Source: Gammaproteobacteria bacterium
GTDB lineage: Bacteria > Pseudomonadota > Gammaproteobacteria > J113
DNA length: 13,321 nucleotides
Direction: 5' to 3'
Assembly (NCBI GenBank): GCA_003694425.1
Contig: RFJX01000094.1
Coordinates: 1-13,321, forward strand
Under the pieces are notes generated by a model. That model saw only the letters and a program-made list of their open reading frames with translations. It did not search any database and was not told where the DNA came from. The translations under genes were made by a program, and so were the position numbers. Shown here piece after piece: positions 8,540-13,321 of this stretch. Numbering within the stretch: position 1 is the first letter of the stretch; each line of letters starts with the position of its first letter.

Positions 8540-9748
8540 ATGCACACCATGGACCACCCGCCGCTGATCCTCAAACGCAACGAAGAGCGCCGTCTGCGCG
8601 CCGGCCATCTCTGGGTATTCAGCAACGAGGTGGACACCGCGCGCACCCCGCTGGACGGCTTCGAGCCGGGTGAGCTGGTCCGGATCCTCGCCCACAACGG
8701 CAAGGTCCTCGGCGTGGGCTACGTCAATCCACGCTCTCTGATCTGCGCGCGCCTGCTGACCCGGGGGGAGTCACACGACTTCGATGCCGGGATGCTGCGC
8801 CGGCGCATCGAACAGGCCCTGAGCCTGCGCGAGGTGCTGTTCGAGGAGCCCTTCTACCGTCTGATCCACGGGGAATCGGACCTGCTGCCGGGACTGGTGG
8901 TGGACCGCTACGACGGGACCCTCGTGGTCCAGCTCAACACCGCCGGCATGGACCGCATGCAGCAGATGGTGCTCGATGCCCTGGAGGAGGTCCTGCTGAC
9001 CCGCGCCATCCTGCTGCGCAACGACAGCCCCGCGCGTGAGCTGGAGGGACTGGACCGGCACGTCGTCACCGCCTTCGGCAAGGTCCCGGAGACCGTCGAG
9101 GTGCAGGAAGGCGGGCTGCGCTTCCTGGCGCCGCTGGCCAGCGGCCAGAAGACCGGCTGGTTCTTCGACCACCGCCGCAACCGCACCCGCCTGCGCGACT
9201 ACGCGAAGGAGCGCAGGGTTCTGGACCTGTTCAGCTACCTGGGCGGCTGGGGCCTTCAGGCCGCCGCCGGCGGCGCCCACCAGGTCCAGTGCGTCGACAG
9301 CTCGCAGGATGCGCTGGAACTGCTGCAGCGCAACGCCGCCCTCAACGGCCTCGAGTCGAAGGTCGAGACCCTGCAGGGCGACGCCTTCGACGTGCTGAAG
9401 GAACTCAGGGCCGGCGGCGCGAAATTCGACCTGGTAGTGCTGGATCCCCCGGCCTTCATCAAGCGGCGCAAGGACTACAAGTCCGGACTCGAGGCCTACC
9501 GCCGGCTCAACCAGATGGCCCTGCAGGTGCTCGAGGACGAGGGCATTCTGGTCACCGCCTCCTGCTCCTGGCACCTGCAGGAGAAGGACCTCACCGACCT
9601 GCTGCGTCGCAGCGCCCTGTACCTCAACCGCGACCTGCAGCTGCTCGAGCCCGGCAGCCAGGGCCCCGACCACCCGGTCCACCCGGCGATCCCCGAGACC
9701 CGCTACCTCAAGTGCTGGTTCTGCCGCTCTTCGATGATGCCGGACTGA
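8540..9748 (+). CDS. rlmI: RlmI-family class I SAM-dependent 23S rRNA methyltransferase
   Basis: The 402-residue protein is a probable 23S rRNA cytosine-5 methyltransferase (E. coli RlmI modifies C1962). An N-terminal PUA-like RNA-binding domain (about 9-75; RRLRAGHLWVFSNEVD) is followed by a linker with GESDLLPGLVVDRY and a Rossmann methyltransferase domain from about residue 195. The domain opens with SGQKTGWFFDHRRNR. The SAM-binding loop is VLDLFSYLGGWGLQAAAGGA (227-246), the acidic residue is in CVDSSQDAL, the substrate motif is LDPPAF (301-306), and SCSWHL (341-346) follows. The start could be ATG 8540 or ATG 8549 (MDHPPLILKRNEERR); neither has a clear ribosome site. It is divergent from rnfE across the heptamer element. 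The exact target base is inferred. Confidence 0.88.
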   Translation: MHTMDHPPLILKRNEERRLRAGHLWVFSNEVDTARTPLDGFEPGELVRILAHNGKVLGVGYVNPRSLICARLLTRGESHDFDAGMLRRRIEQALSLREVLFEEPFYRLIHGESDLLPGLVVDRYDGTLVVQLNTAGMDRMQQMVLDALEEVLLTRAILLRNDSPARELEGLDRHVVTAFGKVPETVEVQEGGLRFLAPLASGQKTGWFFDHRRNRTRLRDYAKERRVLDLFSYLGGWGLQAAAGGAHQVQCVDSSQDALELLQRNAALNGLESKVETLQGDAFDVLKELRAGGAKFDLVVLDPPAFIKRRKDYKSGLEAYRRLNQMALQVLEDEGILVTASCSWHLQEKDLTDLLRRSALYLNRDLQLLEPGSQGPDHPVHPAIPETRYLKCWFCRSSMMPD

Positions 9749-9836
9749 ACGAGGCGGAGGTCCACAGCTGCCTGCCCTTGTGCGGACCGCAACCGCAGGG
9801 GGAACACGCAGCAGCCGCCGGGAGGTGTGAGATCGG

Positions 9837-10793
9837 TCAGCGCGGTCGGCGGCTCACCCTGAACAGACGGAACTTCCTGCCGACCTTCCGGTGGAAATAG
9901 AGATCCTGCTCATCCGGACCAAGGGTGGGTGCCTCGACGAAGCCGTCATGCCCGATCGAGCGGACCTCGACCGGCCTGCCGAAGGGGACCTGGCAACTGG
10001 GTCGCACGGCGCGCAGGATCGCGGATCGCGGCCTCCCCTCCCCGAGGCTCGCGCCATAGAGCCGGGTGAAGAACAGCTCCAGACCGTCGCGCGAGATGCA
10101 GGCCGCATACTCGAGGTCATCGCTGTTGACATGCTGCAGAAGACGACGGGCCTGTGCCTCGTCGAACGTCCAGCGCCCGTGCCCGCGACGGGCAAGGAGG
10201 ATATCCGAGGCGACGATCCGGACCGGCGCCATCCGGTTGAGCTTCCATGTCGCCCGGGAGAAATAGAGCGTGTTTCCGTCCGCGCTGACTTCCACCCCCA
10301 TGTTACCGGCAAGGAGCCGCCTGAAGGGGCGGATGCGGCGATCGGGCAGGAAATCGAGCTCGTGCAGGCCTTCGAGGGTGCCAGAATCCGGGCGGAACCT
10401 CCCGCCCCGGGCCATGTGAGATACAGTCGTGTCGATGAAGTAGAAGTTCCCGTCTGCATCCATGGTCGGATTCCCCTGGACCCCCCCGGGGGTATTGACC
10501 GACGGTCCGATTTCCCCCCGGTATACCCAGTGTCCGGCCTCGCGCGCGGCGTAGTGCAGATCCTTGTTGCCCTCGAGATGGCCGGAATTGAAGAAGAGAT
10601 AGCGCCCGTCCCGGCTCACGAACGGCTCTTCCGTGCTGATCGGCTGGCCACCGGCCCCGGCCGGCAGGCCCGTGATCCCGACCGGGACCGGCAGCGAGAA
10701 GTGATCTCCGTCCCTGCCGCCGGCGGCGGCCGGCGCCACCGTGCCCCCCAGGGTGCAGGCCAGGAGCAAAGCCACATGCCTGCGGCTGATCAC
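9837..10793 (-). CDS. Secreted PD40/TolB-like beta-propeller protein of unknown function
   Basis: The 318-residue product begins at GTG 10793, with GGGAG nine bases upstream. The N-terminus (ISRRHVALLLACTLGGTVAPAAAGG) looks like a Sec signal peptide cleaved after the AAA stretch; a lipoprotein site at LLAC is less likely because the hydrophobic stretch before it is short. At least five PD40-type blade motifs are visible: PFVSRDGRYLFF, PTMDADGNFYFI, VEVSADGNTLYF, ACISRDGLELFF and PTLGPDEQDLYF. This points to a periplasmic or exported propeller that presents a binding surface, but no enzymatic motif is evident. The frame extends upstream to 11039 without a better start. It converges on the rlmI-like gene and has no operon partner. 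Function is not assigned. Confidence 0.78.
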   Translation of the reverse strand: MISRRHVALLLACTLGGTVAPAAAGGRDGDHFSLPVPVGITGLPAGAGGQPISTEEPFVSRDGRYLFFNSGHLEGNKDLHYAAREAGHWVYRGEIGPSVNTPGGVQGNPTMDADGNFYFIDTTVSHMARGGRFRPDSGTLEGLHELDFLPDRRIRPFRRLLAGNMGVEVSADGNTLYFSRATWKLNRMAPVRIVASDILLARRGHGRWTFDEAQARRLLQHVNSDDLEYAACISRDGLELFFTRLYGASLGEGRPRSAILRAVRPSCQVPFGRPVEVRSIGHDGFVEAPTLGPDEQDLYFHRKVGRKFRLFRVSRRPR

Positions 10794-10901
10794 GGACCGC
10801 CACTCCCGGGGCGCTCCATGCCGTATCTCACTGATCTGGCTGCGTCCCGGGGCACCGCGCCGCGCGCTACGGGCTGGCCTGCCAGCGATTGAAGGAGGGA
10901 T

Positions 10902-11019
10902 CCCGGGGACATCAGTCCTCCGGGCTCCGCCAGCCGCCGGGGGTGGGAAAGCCCAGGGAGGCCACCTCCCTGCCGGGTTTTCAGGCCGAAACCTGGCGGT
11001 ACCCCACGGGTGATTTTTT
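10902..11019 (+). ncRNA. Stacked hairpins ending in a T run: candidate leader RNA or small RNA
   Basis: The gap before the 76-residue gene contains a row of stems: 10902-10924 (CCCGGGGAC with GTCCTCCGGG, one bulge); 10954-10972 (CAGGGAGG with CCTCCCTG, loop CCA, perfect 8 bp); 10973-10996 (CCGGGTTT with AAACCTGG, one G-T wobble, 8-nt loop); and 11001-11011 (ACCC/GGGT). TTTTTT follows at 11014-11019. The last stem plus T run resembles a weak intrinsic terminator, 32 nt before the ribosome site of the next gene. I recognise no known riboswitch. Transcription and strand are unproven. Confidence 0.3.
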
Positions 11020-11065
11020 GATCCATACTTATCCGGCATCCGACGCTGACAGGGGAGGTGTACAA

Positions 11066-11296
11066 ATGCCCAGGTACAAAGAAGAGTTCAGGTTGAGTAT
11101 CCGCGATATCGAACTGATAGAACAGGCCTTGCGCGCCCAGTTGAGCAACCTGGCAGGGCTGAAGCTGCTCGAGGCCGGTGCAGACCACAAGGCCAACGAC
11201 AGACTCATCGCGGAGATCAACGCGGTGCTGGGCAAGCTCAGCAACCAAAAAATCTATTATAGCCAGGTGAACCGGACCGGCGTGCCCGTCGCCTGA
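11066..11296 (+). CDS. Small helical protein of unknown function (76 residues)
   Basis: ATG 11066 is preceded by GGGGAGG with good spacing, which decides the start over an upstream in-frame TTG at 10889. The product starts MPRYKEEFRLSIRDIELIEQ and has two likely helices: residues about 11-32 (IRDIELIEQALRAQLSNLAG) and about 40-60 (ADHKANDRLIAEINAVLGKL), followed by SNQKIYYSQ. It has no signal peptide, membrane segment or cysteines, so it is probably a small cytosolic helical-hairpin protein. I do not recognise the family with certainty. It stands alone: divergent from the PD40 gene, behind a hairpin-rich leader, and followed by a strong terminator. Confidence 0.75.
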   Translation: MPRYKEEFRLSIRDIELIEQALRAQLSNLAGLKLLEAGADHKANDRLIAEINAVLGKLSNQKIYYSQVNRTGVPVA

Positions 11297-11297
11297 T

Positions 11298-11322
11298 CCG
11301 GGGGTATGCCGGAGCATCCCGG
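11298..11322. other. Bulged hairpin directly after the small gene
   Basis: CCGGG (11298-11302) pairs with CCCGG (11318-11322), and inside it ATGC (11306-11309) pairs with GCAT (11314-11317) around CGGA, leaving a GGT bulge. It begins two bases after the stop codon and may protect or help end the transcript. Confidence 0.4.
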
Positions 11323-11347
11323 CAGACAGCAACGCCAACCTTGCACA

Positions 11348-11374
11348 GGGAGACAGATGTGACATCTGTCTCCC
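11348..11374 (+). terminator. Intrinsic terminator after the 76-residue gene
   Basis: GGGAGACAGATG (11348-11359) pairs perfectly over 12 bp with CATCTGTCTCCC (11363-11374) around a 3-nt loop. TTCATT follows, a short and imperfect T tract. The stem is strong and in the expected place 51 bp after the stop codon. Confidence 0.7.
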
Positions 11375-11663
11375 TTCATTCGCGCCTGGGGAGCCCGCCG
11401 GACAAAGGCACGAGTCGCGGCAGGGAGAGGCGCATATCGATTTACCGCATCTGTGCATACTGACGGACGTGTCGGGCGCCCTGCACCGGAGCATCGCCCG
11501 ACACCACGGCCCTCCGGGCAGCCGGGAGAGATGGCGAACGGTCTTTCGCTGCCGGATCCCCCGACAGTCCTGTCACCCGATACATTACGGACCGTTCTGA
11601 AGGGCTTCACACACAGGCTGCCCGGCCAGTTCGACTGCTCTACCACCCTGCAGAGGCCACGCC
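11375..11663. other. 289-bp gap upstream of the kef gene, with an inverted repeat
   Basis: No credible gene is seen here. The notable item is a perfect 10-bp inverted repeat, GTGTCGGGCG (11469-11478) and CGCCCGACAC (11495-11504), with a 16-nt centre and no T run. A looser pair, AACGGTC and GACCGTT, lies about 50 bp apart nearer the gene. I find no convincing -35/-10 pair. Confidence 0.5.
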
Positions 11664-13321
11664 ATGCATCTGGACAATTTCATCATCGCCGCCATGCTGA
11701 TCCTGGCCGTCACCTCCGTGGCAGTGGCCCTGTTTCGCCACCTTGGCCTGGGCTCTGTCCTGGGACTGCTGGTCGCGGGCATCGTCGTAGGCCCCCACTC
11801 TCCCGGCCCTGCCGTCATCGCGCAGGTCGAGGATGTGCGGCACTTTGCCGAGCTGGGCGTGGTGATGCTGCTGTTCGTAATCGGCCTGGAGATGCAACCG
11901 TCCCGCCTGTGGTCGATGCGGCGTGAACTGTTCGGCCTCGGTTCGCTCCAGGTCCTGCTGACGGGACTGGTCATCTCCACCGGTGTGGGGCTGGCCGGGC
12001 TCCCCTGGGGCATCTCTCTCCTCATCGGCATGACCCTGGCGCTCTCCTCTACCGCCTTCGTGATGCAGTTGTTGCAGGAACGCGGCCAGCTGGCCAGCCG
12101 CCATGGCTCCGGAAGTTTCGCCATCCTGCTGATGCAGGATCTGGCCGTGGTTCCACTCCTGGCCGTATTGCCGCTGCTATCTTCCAAGGCGCCCGTCGTT
12201 GGTCAGAGCCCTCTCTGGGAGCAGCTCCTGATCGTCACCGGCATGTTCTTCGCCGTGTGGCTTTTTGGTGCGCGCGTGGTCCCCTTCGCGCTCGAATGGC
12301 TGGCACGACAGAACAACCGGGAAGGACAACTGCTGGTAGTCCTGCTTTCCGTGTTCTTCCCCGCCTGGGCCATGCATCAGGTCGGCATTTCGATGGGGCT
12401 GGGTGCCTTCGTCATGGGCATGCTGCTCTCGGGATCCCAATACAACCTGCAGGTGAAGGCGCTGATAGACCCCTACAAGGGTCTCCTGATGAGCCTCTTT
12501 TTCGTCGCGGTCGGCATGTCCATCGATCTGGATGCCCTGGGCGCTCAGCCGCTGTCATTCGTCGGTCATACCATCGCCCTGATCACGATCAAAGTGCTTG
12601 TCCTCATGCCCCTGGCGCTGCTGTTCGGCTACCATCGCGCCGATGCGACGCGCATCGCCTTCAACCTGGCTCAGGCAGGTGAATTCGGGTTTGTGCTCTT
12701 CGGCTCGGCCCTGGCACTGGGGATCATCGATGACCCGATATTCGTGACCGCCATAGGCGTGATTTCGCTCAGCATGCTGTTCACACCGCTGATGATCCGC
12801 ATCGGCAACCACCTGGCCGACCGGCTCGAGCCCGCGGCGGCACCCGGCGACGGGGAGATCCTCGGGATCGCCGCAACAGACACGCCCACCGTACTGATCG
12901 GTGGCTACGGCCGGGTCGGCCACACAATCGGCACATTGCTGGAGAGCAACGGCATTCCCTACATCGCTATAGAACGCAACCCGGAACTGGTGGGCAAGGC
13001 CCGTTCCGAAGGCAAGCCTGTCATGTACGGAGACCTGTCCGATCTCAACCTCCTTGCCGCCGCGTATGTGGAACGCGCCTCGCTGATCGTTCTGACCCTG
13101 GACGACCACGATGCGGTGCTCAAGGCAGCAACCCTGCTGCGAAGGCAATATCCACATGTCCCGATCATCGCACGCGCCCGTGACCTCAAGACCTGTGGGG
13201 AGCTCCTGGCACTCGGTGTGGTTGAAGCCTATCCCGAAGTGGTCGAATCCAGCCTGCGGCTAGGCTCGAGTGCTCTCGCGATCCTGGGCGTACCGGAAGA
13301 ATCCATAGAGATGCTGCTGAA
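11664..13321 (+). CDS. KefB/KefC-type potassium/proton antiporter (3' end missing)
   Basis: The frame is open from ATG 11664 to the window end (552 codons). AGAGG lies seven bases upstream. The N-terminal part (about 1-385) is a CPA2 antiporter with many membrane helices: LGLGSVLGLLVAGIVVGP, ELGVVMLLFVIGLEM, LSSTAFVMQLLQERG, and the QD pair Gln158-Asp159 typical of Kef systems. A cytosolic RCK/KTN domain follows from about residue 408, with GGYGRVG (413-419) and a downstream acidic Glu437 for nucleotide binding. Kef systems release potassium and acidify the cytoplasm during electrophile stress. The KefC regulatory loop HALES is not conserved here: before DPYKGLLMSLFFVAVGMSID the sequence reads LQVKALI. 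Glutathione gating as in E. coli is therefore doubtful. KefB versus KefC cannot be decided. Confidence 0.9.
   Translation, partial: MHLDNFIIAAMLILAVTSVAVALFRHLGLGSVLGLLVAGIVVGPHSPGPAVIAQVEDVRHFAELGVVMLLFVIGLEMQPSRLWSMRRELFGLGSLQVLLTGLVISTGVGLAGLPWGISLLIGMTLALSSTAFVMQLLQERGQLASRHGSGSFAILLMQDLAVVPLLAVLPLLSSKAPVVGQSPLWEQLLIVTGMFFAVWLFGARVVPFALEWLARQNNREGQLLVVLLSVFFPAWAMHQVGISMGLGAFVMGMLLSGSQYNLQVKALIDPYKGLLMSLFFVAVGMSIDLDALGAQPLSFVGHTIALITIKVLVLMPLALLFGYHRADATRIAFNLAQAGEFGFVLFGSALALGIIDDPIFVTAIGVISLSMLFTPLMIRIGNHLADRLEPAAAPGDGEILGIAATDTPTVLIGGYGRVGHTIGTLLESNGIPYIAIERNPELVGKARSEGKPVMYGDLSDLNLLAAAYVERASLIVLTLDDHDAVLKAATLLRRQYPHVPIIARARDLKTCGELLALGVVEAYPEVVESSLRLGSSALAILGVPEESIEMLL

Noticed and set aside
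8771..9682. 303-codon minus-strand frame opposite the rRNA methyltransferase gene
   Set aside because: It is fully antisense to a well-recognised methyltransferase and shows only Gln/Val/Leu/Gly-rich shadow sequence.
9749..9836. Possible terminator between rlmI and the PD40 gene (GGTCC...GGACC pairing near 9770-9795)
   Set aside because: The stem is short and bulged and no T run follows on either strand.
9891..10892. 333-codon plus-strand frame opposite the PD40 gene
   Set aside because: The minus strand carries repeated PD40 blade motifs and a signal peptide; the plus frame has no recognisable motif and an Arg/Pro/Glu-rich bias.
10889..11065. N-terminal extension of the 76-residue protein from TTG 10889
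   Set aside because: ATG 11066 has a far better ribosome site, and the extension reads through the hairpin region with no protein-like pattern.

Overview
The window is high-GC, densely coded chromosomal DNA from a gammaproteobacterium. The gene order yraN-diaA-dolP followed by convergent sspB-sspA-petC-petB-petA is, from memory, the order in Pseudomonas aeruginosa; E. coli keeps yraN-diaA-dolP and sspAB but lacks petABC. An aerobic or facultative respiratory, possibly chemolithotrophic, gammaproteobacterium outside the Enterobacterales fits. I cannot name the genus from this sequence alone. No tRNA, rRNA, CRISPR array or intact transposon was seen.

Layout. (1) 1-1703, plus strand: 3' part of yraN, then a 148-bp train of hairpins (325-472), diaA and dolP. 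(2) 1750-5368, minus strand, reading right to left: petA (Rieske), petB (cytochrome b), petC (cytochrome c1), sspA, sspB. Touching or overlapping ends indicate one operon. An extended -10 promoter lies upstream at 5507-5515. (3) 5548-6624, plus strand: a DegS-type membrane-anchored HtrA protease, divergent from petA. (4) 6644-8314, minus strand: an rnfE/rsxE-like gene, nth (endonuclease III) and a DUF1841 gene, each overlapping the next. The rnfE-like gene starts directly against a tandem heptamer array (8316-8385). (5) 8540-9748, plus strand: an RlmI-family rRNA methyltransferase. (6) 9837-10793, minus strand: a secreted PD40 beta-propeller protein. (7) 11066-11296, plus strand: a 76-residue unknown protein behind a leader with stacked hairpins. 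(8) 11664 to the end, plus strand: a KefB/KefC-type potassium/proton antiporter with an RCK domain, cut by the window edge.

Functional themes. petABC encodes the three catalytic subunits of the cytochrome bc1 complex. SspA and SspB act in stress transcription and ClpXP substrate delivery. DolP (outer membrane) and DegS (inner-membrane sigma-E sensor protease in E. coli) both belong to envelope homeostasis. Nth repairs oxidised bases.

The most unusual points are: an rnfE-like gene that has lost both cysteines expected to hold the intramembrane iron-sulfur centre and has no other rnf gene beside it here; the heptamer array that closes its 5' end and may form its 5' UTR; the hairpin train between yraN and diaA; and a stacked-hairpin leader ending in a T run before the 76-residue gene.
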